Assembly (NCBI RefSeq): GCF_000769915.1
Contig: NZ_JRLV01000006.1
Coordinates: forward strand, 156,923-220,922
Direction: 5' to 3'
Source of the DNA: Flavobacterium beibuense F44-8
Lineage (GTDB): Bacteria; Bacteroidota; Bacteroidia; Flavobacteriales; Flavobacteriaceae
Length of the DNA: 64,000 nucleotides
Every line of letters starts with the position of its first letter. Positions within the stretch are counted from its first letter, which is position 1. A program made the translations under genes and the position numbers. Under the pieces are notes generated by a model that had not been told where the DNA came from, ran no database searches, and was given only the letters and a program-made list of their open reading frames with translations. Below are positions 25,772 through 34,856 of this stretch, piece after piece.

Positions 25772-28237
25772 TTATTTGCTTACATATACCCAGCCTACTA
25801 TAGGTTGAGGATAATCAGGGTCGTTAAGCTCCAGTACAAAGTAGTAAGTGCCTACAGGTACAGTTCTGCTATCGGCTCCTACTTTGGCTTCGCTGGCTAT
25901 TCCGTCCCAGTCTTCCTTGCTGTGGTCACCTACCCATACCAGTGCACCCCAGCGGTTATAAATACTCATTTTAAAGTTAAGGAAGATGTTACGCAGTCCC
26001 CTTACAAAAAACGTGTCATTTATACCATCGCCGTTTGGAGTAACATAGTTATAGGTTTGTGGCGGACAGTTTTTGGTATAAAGCAAAAATGATGCTACAC
26101 TGTAGCAAAACTCATCATTTAACCTCGCAAAAATTTCCTGTGGGTTAGCGGTAGTTATAAATTGTGAAGTATTGGTTATAGGGTTAACGCCATGTTCGGC
26201 ATCCTGTTGGGTAAGGTAAAAAGCTACAACATCATCGGGGTTTTGTTTGAGGCTCTGTTCATAATCAGAGAAATCAAAAGTACCCAAACCAAACCCTTCG
26301 TTACAGGAAATAATATCTTCCAGTCCAGTAATTACAGGAGAGGATACTAATGATACGTTTATGCTGTAGCTGTTATTGGTTTCATCAATCTCCTGTACTA
26401 TTCCGTTTCCTGTACCGTCGTCATCAACCACAAAAGTAAGTTCAAAATCCATAGGTATACCATCGGGTATGGTAAGTACAATTACATCGTCCTCACTTCC
26501 GCCTATGGCGATATCTAAAAGGGTTTCGGTATACTCAATAAACTGTCCGTTGGCATAAATGGATATTGGTGTTCCTGCCGGTAGTATATCGTCGCTGTCC
26601 AAATTGTAAACTGTAAAGGCAACTTCTATTATTCGCGAGTCACACGATTTTTCAATATCGTTTGTAGATATGGTTGCATCGGGGAAAAGGCAGTCTACAG
26701 CATGCAGCGCAAAAGCCCCTATACTGTAACAGCCGTTCTCATCCTGCAGGCGGGCATAAATAATTTGTAAAGGTCCGTTTGAAGTGTAGTTTTCCGGGTT
26801 GGTAATATGGTCGGTCTCGCTCTCAGCATCTTCCATAGAAGTATAAAAACGGACTACATCAGTAGGGAAGTTTTTAAGTTCTTCTTCATAAGCCGAAAAA
26901 TCAAAAACACCAATGCCGCTACCATTAAATGTCTCACAAACAGTTATATCTTCCAGTTGTTGGAACGGGGGAGATACCAGTAGGCTTACATTCACACTAA
27001 AGCTGTTGTTATTCTCATTGGTTTCGGTAATTATACCTGTTCCCGTACCGTTATCATCTACAACAAAAATAAGTTCAAAATCGGTTGGAGTCCCGGCGGG
27101 TAGAGTAATAGTTATAGAACCACTTTCATTTCCGTCAATAGGGAGTTCGGTTTGTGTTTGCGTTGTAGCTACCAACACACCATCGGCATATATTGCTATG
27201 GGAGTACCTGCCGGAAGCGGATCGGTACTGTTAACGTTGTACACGGTATAATCGGCCTCAATGACTAATGAATTACAGGCTAGGGTAATATCGTCTACCT
27301 CTATAGTCGCATCGGGCAGCTGACTGTTTAGTTTAGTAATAATGGCGTTTACCATTACAAAATCCTGACCTGACTCTAAGCTAATATCTGCCGATTCATC
27401 ACCAATCTGTATAAGGTTCTGGATGTCGTAAATATCCAAATCCATGTTGTACATGTCACTTGCACCAGTAACACTATTAGTGCCGTTAAAAGCATTGTTT
27501 GATGGGTTTAACGGAGGGTTGCCCAAAACGTTTCCGTTTATGGAGAGTACTTCGTTATTGGCAATGTTCTCGTCACCTTCCCAGGCTATAAAACCTATTT
27601 TGGCACCTATATTATCAATAACGTTAAGGCTGGGTAGTTCAATATCTATGGAGTTTGGTACAAACTGTAATCCGTCATACAGGTTAAGCTGGTTAAGCGG
27701 AAGGTTGTCGTTTTCATACACCACAAATATGGCCCATCCGCCAAAGTTGGTTCCGTTTACACAGTATAGGTTTTGGGAAGGAGGCACATCGTTATTAATA
27801 ACATCGGTAAGGTCGAGGTCAGATACGGTATAAGTGCCGTTTCCGGTAGTTTGTACCAGTGTGGTTACATCGGCAAAGGCACTAAAAAAATCACGGGGTA
27901 TTAAATCAGTACTGCTTGTAAATACTACAGGGAAGGTACGTGATGCCACTACGTCCTGTCCGTTTAGCTGAATGTTAAAGTCTCCACTGCCCGATCCTGC
28001 CCAGTACAGGTAGGCTCTTAGTATGTTGTCATCGGGGTTTAGGGTAAGTTCTGCCGACGATGAGGTAAGTATGCTACAATCTACCCCCGCGCCATTGGGT
28101 TGCAGGTTTAGTGTGTTTCCTACAAAGGTAAAATCATACCTGCCGTTAAACTGCTCGTATAGCTCAATATCTACCTGGCTGTTTGCGGTTAAAGTATATA
28201 GTAATAAAAATATAAAAGGAAGTAGTTTTCTCTTCAC
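25772..28237 (-). CDS. T9SS type B sorting domain-containing surface protein
   Basis: The 821 residues begin with a signal peptide (KLLPFIFLLLYTLTANSQ) and a beta-rich N-terminal domain to about residue 300. Two near-identical units of about 210 residues follow (308-518 and 519-722): each has a CARDB-like part (PAGTP-I-IYA, then FVVDD-GTG, then ETNNS) and a second part with FDFS-YE and DVV-FY, ending in Cys-Tyr. The C-terminal domain (YVTPNGDGINDTFFVRGL, then IYNRWGALVW, ending WVYVSK) is the CHU_C/gliding-motility-associated type B signal for the type IX secretion system. It should be exported and attached to, or released from, the outer surface. Confidence 0.92.
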   Translation of the reverse strand: MKRKLLPFIFLLLYTLTANSQVDIELYEQFNGRYDFTFVGNTLNLQPNGAGVDCSILTSSSAELTLNPDDNILRAYLYWAGSGSGDFNIQLNGQDVVASRTFPVVFTSSTDLIPRDFFSAFADVTTLVQTTGNGTYTVSDLDLTDVINNDVPPSQNLYCVNGTNFGGWAIFVVYENDNLPLNQLNLYDGLQFVPNSIDIELPSLNVIDNIGAKIGFIAWEGDENIANNEVLSINGNVLGNPPLNPSNNAFNGTNSVTGASDMYNMDLDIYDIQNLIQIGDESADISLESGQDFVMVNAIITKLNSQLPDATIEVDDITLACNSLVIEADYTVYNVNSTDPLPAGTPIAIYADGVLVATTQTQTELPIDGNESGSITITLPAGTPTDFELIFVVDDNGTGTGIITETNENNNSFSVNVSLLVSPPFQQLEDITVCETFNGSGIGVFDFSAYEEELKNFPTDVVRFYTSMEDAESETDHITNPENYTSNGPLQIIYARLQDENGCYSIGAFALHAVDCLFPDATISTNDIEKSCDSRIIEVAFTVYNLDSDDILPAGTPISIYANGQFIEYTETLLDIAIGGSEDDVIVLTIPDGIPMDFELTFVVDDDGTGNGIVQEIDETNNSYSINVSLVSSPVITGLEDIISCNEGFGLGTFDFSDYEQSLKQNPDDVVAFYLTQQDAEHGVNPITNTSQFITTANPQEIFARLNDEFCYSVASFLLYTKNCPPQTYNYVTPNGDGINDTFFVRGLRNIFLNFKMSIYNRWGALVWVGDHSKEDWDGIASEAKVGADSRTVPVGTYYFVLELNDPDYPQPIVGWVYVSK
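26072..27316 (-). repeat. two tandem ~210-residue coding repeats
   Basis: The two halves encode the same domain pair in the T9SS surface protein. Shared landmarks are PDATI, an early Cys, PAGTPI, DFEL-FVVDD, NEN/DETNNS, SP, a Cys, FDFS, DVV-FY, and a closing Cys-Tyr. The protein repeats are diverged enough that the duplication is not recent. Confidence 0.75.
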
Positions 28238-28396
28238 TGCGTGGTTTTTAATTTTTTGTTTAAAAATAGAAAATATTTACCAAAGCTGCTGTTTTTTACC
28301 TAAATAGGTAATAAAAAGGATGTTTTTAGCGATTAGGTATTATTAATTCTCCATATGCCGCAGAATTTTTTATTTTTACCAGTTCAAATTACAATT

Positions 28397-28594
28397 ATGA
28401 GTCATATACTTTTATATTTCGATCCGGGTACAGGAGCACTTATTGTTCAGTTTTTAGTAGCGATAGGAGCTTCCATAGCTTTATTTTATAAAAGGATAAG
28501 CCTAAAGCTTAAATCGATTTTCGGTAAAAAGCAGGAAGAAGATCTTTTAGGTGATATTGATATAGAAGAGAAATCAGATGCAGACAAAAAATAG
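28397..28594 (+). CDS. small single-pass membrane protein with an N-terminal DPGTG motif
   Basis: This 65-residue protein runs from MSHILLYFDPGTGALI through one membrane helix (IVQFLVAIGASIALFY) to a basic stretch (KRISLKLKSIFGKK) and an acidic tail. A longer frame starts at 28355, but the ATG at 28397 gives a clean short N-terminus. The methyltransferase gene starts 17 bases before its stop, so the two are probably coupled. The DPGTG motif just before the helix resembles a family of tiny proteins that I associate from memory with similar glycan loci; I cannot verify this. Function unknown. Confidence 0.7.
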   Translation: MSHILLYFDPGTGALIVQFLVAIGASIALFYKRISLKLKSIFGKKQEEDLLGDIDIEEKSDADKK

Positions 28595-29960
28595 GCATTC
28601 TTCTTCCTTCAGGGATCCGTCGGGTTATATATTTACTGACCAGGCGCAGGTTTTCAGGCAGGTAAATCCCATTTATTTTGAGCAGTATAACTCGCTTAAA
28701 AACAGTGGTTTTTATGAAAAGCTTTTTAAAGCCGGACTACTTATTCCGCATGAGGAAACAGAGGCTACACAAGCAGGGATAACCCTGAAGCCCGAAAACA
28801 TATCTTTTTTTTCCTATCCCTACGAGTGGAGTTTTAACCAATATAAGCATGCTGCTTTGCATACCTTAAAACTGCAAAAGTATTGCCTTCAAAACGGGTA
28901 TAGCCTTAAAGATGCAACAGCCTTTAATATAACTTACCATAAAGGGAAACCAGTATTTATAGATACGCTTTCGTTTGATTTTTACAACGAAGGAGAACCC
29001 TGGAGAGCCTATAAGCAGTTTTTAATGCACTTTTTTGCGCCGTTACTTTTAGCAAAATACTACGGTAACGATATGCTAAAAATAATGCTGCAGTATATTG
29101 ATGGGGTTCCGTTAGATAAAGTCGCAAAAATGCTTCCGTTTAAATGCAGGTTTAGCCCTGTACTGTATACCAATATTTACCTTACTGCAAAGTATGATTC
29201 TAAATACAGTGGCGATAAGGAAAGCAGTAAGGAAAAGAAAGTTAACATACCTAAAGAGTCGCAAATCAAAATACTCGATTCTTTATACAATTATATAAAA
29301 GACCTAGAGCTTAAAGAGAAGACAGAGTGGAAAGATTACTATAGTGTAACCAACTATGATGCTGACTCTTTTGCTTATAAAAAAGACCTGATAAGAAAAT
29401 GGTATCAGGGTATTAATGCCGATAAGTTAATTGATTTTGGCGGTAACGACGGTACTTTCTCAAGAGTTCTTAAAGATTTAGCCAAAGAGATACTGGTAAC
29501 CGATATTGACCCAAATGCGGTAGATCAAAACTATGTTGAGGTACTAAAGCAAAAGGAAACCAATATTTTACCGTTGGTAAGTGATTTGGTAAACCCAGTG
29601 CCGGGTATAGGGCTAAACAATACCGAAAGGGATTCATTACTGGACAGGGTTAAAAATGCTAATTATGATTTGGCTATGGCACTAGCCTTAATACATCATA
29701 TCTCCCTTACGGGTAATGTACCTTTTGATATGTCGGCTAAGCTGTTTGCTTCGTTAACACCATATCTTATCATTGAGTTCCCCGATAGGGAAGACTCGTG
29801 GGTTGATTTCCTTTTAAAGAGTAAACGGGAGTTTAAAAATCACTTTGACGGTTATAATCTTGCCGACTTTGAAAAGGAATACAGTGTGTATTTTGATGTT
29901 TTAGAAAAACAGAAAATACCTAATACACACAGAACAATGTTTTTGCTTAAAAGGAAATAA
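28578..29960 (+). CDS. class I SAM-dependent methyltransferase with large N-terminal domain (NoeA-like)
   Basis: The 460 residues have a long N-terminal domain (FRDPSGYIF, then QVNPIYFEQYN, FFSYPYEWSFNQYKHAALHTL, AFNITYHKGKPVFIDTLSFD) that looks kinase- or transferase-like and is typical of a family related to the nodulation protein NoeA. A Rossmann methyltransferase region follows from about residue 270: LIDFGGNDGTFSRVL binds SAM, with VTDIDPNAV and LALIHHIS after it. The target is unknown; the neighbours suggest a surface glycan or lipid carrier. It overlaps the small DPGTG gene and lies 2 bases before the sulfatase-like gene. Confidence 0.82.
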   Translation: MQTKNRHSSSFRDPSGYIFTDQAQVFRQVNPIYFEQYNSLKNSGFYEKLFKAGLLIPHEETEATQAGITLKPENISFFSYPYEWSFNQYKHAALHTLKLQKYCLQNGYSLKDATAFNITYHKGKPVFIDTLSFDFYNEGEPWRAYKQFLMHFFAPLLLAKYYGNDMLKIMLQYIDGVPLDKVAKMLPFKCRFSPVLYTNIYLTAKYDSKYSGDKESSKEKKVNIPKESQIKILDSLYNYIKDLELKEKTEWKDYYSVTNYDADSFAYKKDLIRKWYQGINADKLIDFGGNDGTFSRVLKDLAKEILVTDIDPNAVDQNYVEVLKQKETNILPLVSDLVNPVPGIGLNNTERDSLLDRVKNANYDLAMALALIHHISLTGNVPFDMSAKLFASLTPYLIIEFPDREDSWVDFLLKSKREFKNHFDGYNLADFEKEYSVYFDVLEKQKIPNTHRTMFLLKRK

Positions 29961-29962
29961 GT

Positions 29963-31459
29963 ATGATAGAAAAACTAAGGCAGCGTATTTTAGATTTTAT
30001 TAATTCGGATAAAGATACTCCCGTGCTGGCAGGTTTAGCTGTTGGGTTTTATCTTATGTTGTTTTATTATTCGGGTAATTTTGCCTTAGCGAATTCGTTA
30101 ATTCAGTTCTTATTTTTTACGGCTTATTATGTGCTTGTTCCTGTTGTGGTTTTATATGCCGGATACAAAATACTACCGCTGTTTAAAATGGAAGGCTACA
30201 GGAAAAACTACCTTTTTGTAGTGATGCCTGTTTTGTTTTTTTACTACATTTTTGAACTGATTGCTTTACCGTTTACAGAGAAGGGAACACTTGTAGCTAT
30301 AATGCTTGTTGGCTGGTTTGTTTCTAAAAAGTACAGAAAGTACTATAAGCTGTTTATTGTATTGCTGTTTTTTCTTTCGGTTTTTAACCTGCCGCCTATT
30401 TTAGAAGCTGCTTTTACCAAACGAAGTACACAGTGGCAAAAACAACCTGATAATATTGAACAGGTTACTTTTAAAAAGAAACCTAATATATACTACATTC
30501 AGCCCGATGGTTATACAAACCCTGTAAACCTTAAAGACAGTATCCATAATTTTGACAACAGTAATTTTTGGGGATACCTAAACAATAGTGGTTTTACAGT
30601 ATATCCTAACCAAAGGTCTAATTACTATTCTACATTACTGTCTAACTCGGCAACCTTCTCTATGAAGCATCACTATTGTGCAGGCGATATAGAGGAGTAT
30701 AGTGCCAGAGATATTATTGTAGGTGAAAATGCCGTGCTGCGAACATTAAAGCACAATGACTATAAAACTCATTTTATAACCGAAAAACCTTACCTGTTAA
30801 TAAACAGACCAGATTTAGGTTATGATTTTTGTAATGTGGCCTATTGTGATATTCCGTTTTTAAAAGATGGATGGTCTCAAAATTATGATGTTATTGAAGA
30901 CTTAAAAAAGCAAATGCAAAACACATCTCAGGGAGGGAATTTCTTCTTTTTGGAAAAGTTTACTCCGGGGCATATTAGTGTGTATAAAAAGCTTTTGGAT
31001 AATGAGTTTGAAAAAGAGATAGATGCCGAGAGAGCTACATACCTTAACGGTATTAAGGATGCTAATGTTTGGCTGGAAGAGTTAATAGGCTACATTACTA
31101 AAAACGACCCTAACGGTATTATCATTATAGGTGCAGATCATGGTGGTTTTGCAGGTTTTGCCTATAGTTTGCAAAGTCAATATAAAACAAATAATAGGCT
31201 TAAAAAGAACTCAATGTTCGGGACTCTGCTGGCTATTAAATGGAATGATGATAATGCTAAACTGTTTGACAAAGATTTAAAAACAAATGTAAACCTGTTT
31301 AGGGTTGTGTTCTCATACCTTTCTCAGGACAAAGCATTATTAAACAACCTGCAGGAGGATGTAAGTTATGTGCACCTTAAAGAACCTCAGGGAATATATA
31401 TTTATATTGATGACGAAGGGAAACATGTATTTGAAAAGTTAGAAAATGTACAGGATTGA
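29963..31459 (+). CDS. sulfatase/alkaline-phosphatase-superfamily-like membrane protein
   Basis: The 498 residues start with about five membrane segments (to about residue 150), then an extracytoplasmic domain. KPNIYYIQPDGYTNP opens it like the metal-binding N-terminal strand of sulfatase-type hydrolases, and a Ser/Thr-rich site (YYSTLLSNSATFSM) and IIIIGADHGGFAGF near the end supply the likely nucleophile and metal ligands. Enzymes of this layout transfer or remove phospho or sulfo groups on envelope glycans, so a phospho-substituent transferase is a reasonable guess. Only the overall layout and these motifs support it. It is tightly packed with its neighbours. Confidence 0.65.
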   Translation: MIEKLRQRILDFINSDKDTPVLAGLAVGFYLMLFYYSGNFALANSLIQFLFFTAYYVLVPVVVLYAGYKILPLFKMEGYRKNYLFVVMPVLFFYYIFELIALPFTEKGTLVAIMLVGWFVSKKYRKYYKLFIVLLFFLSVFNLPPILEAAFTKRSTQWQKQPDNIEQVTFKKKPNIYYIQPDGYTNPVNLKDSIHNFDNSNFWGYLNNSGFTVYPNQRSNYYSTLLSNSATFSMKHHYCAGDIEEYSARDIIVGENAVLRTLKHNDYKTHFITEKPYLLINRPDLGYDFCNVAYCDIPFLKDGWSQNYDVIEDLKKQMQNTSQGGNFFFLEKFTPGHISVYKKLLDNEFEKEIDAERATYLNGIKDANVWLEELIGYITKNDPNGIIIIGADHGGFAGFAYSLQSQYKTNNRLKKNSMFGTLLAIKWNDDNAKLFDKDLKTNVNLFRVVFSYLSQDKALLNNLQEDVSYVHLKEPQGIYIYIDDEGKHVFEKLENVQD

Positions 31460-32387
31460 GAAATATAATACTACCCATTACTCGCTTTGGAATGATTTTA
31501 TAGCCGATTCTAAAAACGGTACATTTTTGTTTCAAAGGGACTTTATGGAATACCATAGTGATCGTTTTAACGATTATTCATTACTGGTATTTCAGGAAGA
31601 TAAGTTAATGGCTGTGCTTCCTGCAAATGTGGATAACGGTGTTGTGTATTCGCACCAGGGGCTTACTTATGGCGGACTAATTTACACTCCTAAAACAAAG
31701 CAGCTGGCCGTTACCGAGATTTTTAATTCACTTATCACTTATTTAAAAAATGACGGTATAAACAGGCTTTACCTAAAGCAGGTGCCTGCTATATATCATA
31801 AATACCCGGCTCAGGAGGCTGAGTTTACTTTATTTAATTTAGGAGCCAAATTGGTAAGACGTGATGGTATATCTGTGTACGATCAGGAAAATCCATTACC
31901 TTTTACCAAAAAGCGCAAGGAGGCTATAAGAAGAGGGGAGAAGAATAGGCTTACCATTGTTGAAGAGCCCGAATTTGGCTTGTTTTGGGATAAGGTTTTA
32001 ATACCTAATCTTGAAAGAAAACATGAAGCACGCCCCGTACATACACTTGAGGAAATTAAAATACTGTACAGCAAGTTTCCTCAAAACATAAGGCATTTTA
32101 ATGTTTACCATAACGGGGAAATCGTAGCCGGAACAACTATGTTTGTTACTGATACGGTTGCTAAGCCGCAATATATATCGGCTACACCCGATAAGAATGA
32201 ACTGGGGAGTATTGATTACTTGTATTCGCAGTTAATAACAACCCTTTTTAAAGATAAGAGATACTTTGATTTAGGACCTTCTTTTGGTGACGACCGTAAA
32301 ACCATAAACGAAGGTGTTTTGTTTTGGAAAGAGAGTTTTGGTGCCCGCATTGTGGTACAGGACTTTTATGAGTTGGAAATAGGATAA
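31446..32387 (+). CDS. FemAB/GNAT-like acyltransferase
   Basis: The 313 residues form a soluble protein that fits the FemAB-like branch of the GNAT superfamily: an early SLWNDFIADSKNGTFLFQRDFMEYH, RKEAIRRGEKNRL in the middle, and IVAGTTMFVTDTVAKPQYISATPDKNELGSIDYLYSQLI near the end. Such proteins transfer amino-acyl or acyl groups to peptidoglycan or sugars. The start overlaps the sulfatase-like gene by 14 bases, and the next gene begins 8 bases on, so it is part of the glycan unit. The acceptor cannot be told. Confidence 0.75.
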   Translation: MYRIEKYNTTHYSLWNDFIADSKNGTFLFQRDFMEYHSDRFNDYSLLVFQEDKLMAVLPANVDNGVVYSHQGLTYGGLIYTPKTKQLAVTEIFNSLITYLKNDGINRLYLKQVPAIYHKYPAQEAEFTLFNLGAKLVRRDGISVYDQENPLPFTKKRKEAIRRGEKNRLTIVEEPEFGLFWDKVLIPNLERKHEARPVHTLEEIKILYSKFPQNIRHFNVYHNGEIVAGTTMFVTDTVAKPQYISATPDKNELGSIDYLYSQLITTLFKDKRYFDLGPSFGDDRKTINEGVLFWKESFGARIVVQDFYELEIG

Positions 32388-32395
32388 AATTAATC

Positions 32396-33673
32396 TTGAA
32401 AAGAATAAAAAAAATATTTGAATCATCGCTTTTTAAAGTCTTTTCACTTAACTCTGTTAGTGTAGTGATAAGGGTTTTGGGCGGACTCATTACTTCTAAG
32501 ATTATCGCTAAGTTTTTAGGACCTTCGGGCTTAGCTCTTATAGGTAATCAAAGAAACTTTCTTTCTATAACCGATTCGGTTTCTACTCTCGGTTTTCAAA
32601 ATGGTATAATTAAATATGTTGCAGAGTTTGAAAAAAATGAAACAAAACTAAATGAAGTTTTATCTACGTTATTTTTTTCTATTCTGGGATTGGTGCTTAT
32701 TTTGGGTACTGTCCTGTTTTTTTCGGCAGATTATTTCAGCTTATTTTTTTTAAAGAATCCTGAGCATCAGTGGGTGTTTAAGGTTTTGGCTTTTGCCCTG
32801 CCCTGGTATGCAGGTAATATTATAATTACTTCTGTTTTAAACGGGCTTAGTAAGTACAAACAGGTTATAAAAGTAAATATAGCAGGTAATATAACAGGTG
32901 TATTGCTTTCTGCATTTTTAACCTGGCAATACAGTATAGAGGGGGCATTACTGGCTATAACCCTTACGCCTGCAATTATGTTTATTTTTTCATTTTTAAT
33001 GCTAAAAAAACAGCTGCCGGGCTTTGGTTATATTGATTTCTCTTTTTTTAATCCGGGAGTATTAAAAAACTTCTTTTCTTATAGCTTAATGGCTTTAGTT
33101 ACAGTAGTAATGGGAGCTTTGGTGTCGTTGTATATCAGGAATAGTATTATTTTTCAATATGGCGAAAATGAAGCCGGTTACTGGGAGGCTGTAAATCGTA
33201 TTTCTACTTACTACCTTATGTTTGTCTCTACTTTACTTACAGTATATTTTTTTCCTAAACTCAGTAAAGCTGTAACAAATAAGGAAACCCAAAAAGTTTT
33301 TTTTAGTTATTATAAAACCGTAATGCCTTTGTTTGGACTTGCGCTGATTTTTATTTTTTTGATTAAACGTTTTATAATTACCATTTTACTTAGTGATGAG
33401 TTTTTACCCATGAGTGAGCTATTTGTATGGCAATTAACGGGAGATTTTTTAAAGGCATGCTCTCTTATATTGGGCTATGAGTTTTTTGCTAAAAAAATGA
33501 CAAAGGCGTTTATAATTACAGAGTTGTTGTCTTTCGCAATACTTTATATCACGGCTACTTTTTTTATAAAAGGTTTTGGGGCACAAGGTGCTGTTATGGC
33601 ACACACATTTACCTACGTTATTTATTTATTGATTTTAACATTTTTCTTCAGAAAAAAAATATTTATTTATTGA
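32396..33673 (+). CDS. O-antigen translocase (Wzx-like flippase)
   Basis: The 425-residue polytopic protein has 12 or so membrane segments of the MATE/PST flippase type. It opens with KVFSLNSVSVVIRVLGGLITSKIIAKFLGPSGLALIGN, the typical first pair of helices in flavobacterial O-antigen translocases. It is expected to flip undecaprenyl-linked oligosaccharide across the inner membrane. The start codon is TTG, placed 8 bases after the previous stop. It is the best evidence that this region builds a lipid-linked surface polysaccharide. It ends 2 bases before the convergent glycosyltransferase. Confidence 0.9.
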   Translation: MKRIKKIFESSLFKVFSLNSVSVVIRVLGGLITSKIIAKFLGPSGLALIGNQRNFLSITDSVSTLGFQNGIIKYVAEFEKNETKLNEVLSTLFFSILGLVLILGTVLFFSADYFSLFFLKNPEHQWVFKVLAFALPWYAGNIIITSVLNGLSKYKQVIKVNIAGNITGVLLSAFLTWQYSIEGALLAITLTPAIMFIFSFLMLKKQLPGFGYIDFSFFNPGVLKNFFSYSLMALVTVVMGALVSLYIRNSIIFQYGENEAGYWEAVNRISTYYLMFVSTLLTVYFFPKLSKAVTNKETQKVFFSYYKTVMPLFGLALIFIFLIKRFIITILLSDEFLPMSELFVWQLTGDFLKACSLILGYEFFAKKMTKAFIITELLSFAILYITATFFIKGFGAQGAVMAHTFTYVIYLLILTFFFRKKIFIY

Positions 33674-33675
33674 TT

Positions 33676-34812
33676 TTATTTCCATGCCTCAATATACTTT
33701 TCGGCTATTTTAATGTAATTGTGTTCCTGTTTTATAAAACTTCTCGCCCTTTTGCTAATAGCTTTAATCTCTTTGGGGTTTTCAATTAAAAACGAGAGTT
33801 CGTTTGCAATAGCTTTAGCATCAGGTAATGCATTTACAGCAACTCTTTCGGTAAGGTTATAATGTTGGGTAAATTCGGTTTCAGCACCTGTAAAAACCAC
33901 TTTTCCTTTAGCCATAGCTTCAAGGGCATTGTAACCCTGGTCGTAACCATAAACCTGATCCAGTAAAATATGTGCCCTGTCATACAGTTTTATGTATTCT
34001 TTATACGGAATGTTCTCGGTTACAATAATCTCTATTTTATCCTCATACTTTTGCTTTACTATATGGAGCGCTTCCTCAAAAAAGTTAATTCCTTTTTTAG
34101 TGTAACTCATTCGGTTTATCCCTAAAAAAATGATAATCTTATCGGTAATTTCAGGTTGATTGTAAGTAATCGAATCAGTATTAATAGGGTTAGGTATAAA
34201 GTGTGTAGTATAACCCTGAGCCTTCATAGGGATTTCATAATCCAAATCAGATGTTACAAGGCATACCGAATTATTTTTAACCCAATTAAATAACCTGTGG
34301 TAAGCAGGAGTAAGGTACTTTAGGGAATAGTTGTAATATTGAGCCGTTGCCCTTTTTTCAATATAAGGTGTAAGTATGGAGTATTTAAGATCTCCGTTAA
34401 GGCAATAGTCTATAATAGGGGTATCGTCACCACAAATAAGTAAGCTCATTTGTTTGTTTTGCTGTAGTAGCTTTTTGTATAGTTTTATCTGGAAACCGGG
34501 TTGGGTTTCTATAGCATTAGAGTTTATTAGCTGTATATGGTCAAACCCTTTTAGTTTAGGAAGTAATTTTTTGAACCGATATCCTTTTTCGGTTTCTTCA
34601 AAATTGTAGCCGGTAAGCTTTTTAATAAAGTTTTTAGCCTTACGTAATAACAGGTAATCACTAAAGTATTTTGGATGGATGGAGTAGTCAGTATCATATT
34701 TTTTGAAATGATCACCTGTGCCCACTATGGTTACCTCATGCCCCAAAGCGATTAAGCCTTCCTTTAGGGAGTTATGAAGCCTGCTGTATTCGCCAACCAA
34801 AAGTATTTTCAT
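33676..34812 (-). CDS. glycosyltransferase (GT4-like)
   Basis: The 378 residues show a two-domain GT-B layout. The N-terminus MKILLVGEYSRLHNSLKEGL is the first Rossmann strand and helix; the C-terminal half has IIFLGINRMSYTKKGINFFEEAL and QGYNALEAMAKGKVVFTGAETEF, the sugar-nucleotide binding motif with its E-x7-E-like spacing. It should act in the cytoplasm on a nucleotide-sugar donor. It is divergent from the next glycosyltransferase, and a near-consensus -7 box (TATATTTA) lies on this strand at 34842-34849. Confidence 0.88.
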   Translation of the reverse strand: MKILLVGEYSRLHNSLKEGLIALGHEVTIVGTGDHFKKYDTDYSIHPKYFSDYLLLRKAKNFIKKLTGYNFEETEKGYRFKKLLPKLKGFDHIQLINSNAIETQPGFQIKLYKKLLQQNKQMSLLICGDDTPIIDYCLNGDLKYSILTPYIEKRATAQYYNYSLKYLTPAYHRLFNWVKNNSVCLVTSDLDYEIPMKAQGYTTHFIPNPINTDSITYNQPEITDKIIIFLGINRMSYTKKGINFFEEALHIVKQKYEDKIEIIVTENIPYKEYIKLYDRAHILLDQVYGYDQGYNALEAMAKGKVVFTGAETEFTQHYNLTERVAVNALPDAKAIANELSFLIENPKEIKAISKRARSFIKQEHNYIKIAEKYIEAWK

Positions 34813-34831
34813 TAGTGCGTAGGGAAATTTT

Positions 34832-34839
34832 TATATTTG
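34832..34839 (+). promoter_or_regulatory. Bacteroidota -7 box (TATATTTG)
   Basis: An exact TAnnTTTG match lies 18 bases upstream of the TTG start at 34857. Together with the weaker box on the other strand it makes this short gap a divergent promoter. Confidence 0.5.
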
Positions 34840-34856
34840 TGTAAATATATAAACAA

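Noticed and set aside
26913..27833. Plus-strand ORFs of 112 and 129 residues inside the T9SS gene
   Set aside because: They lie opposite a long gene with clear signal peptide, repeats and C-terminal sorting domain; they are shadows with no family match.
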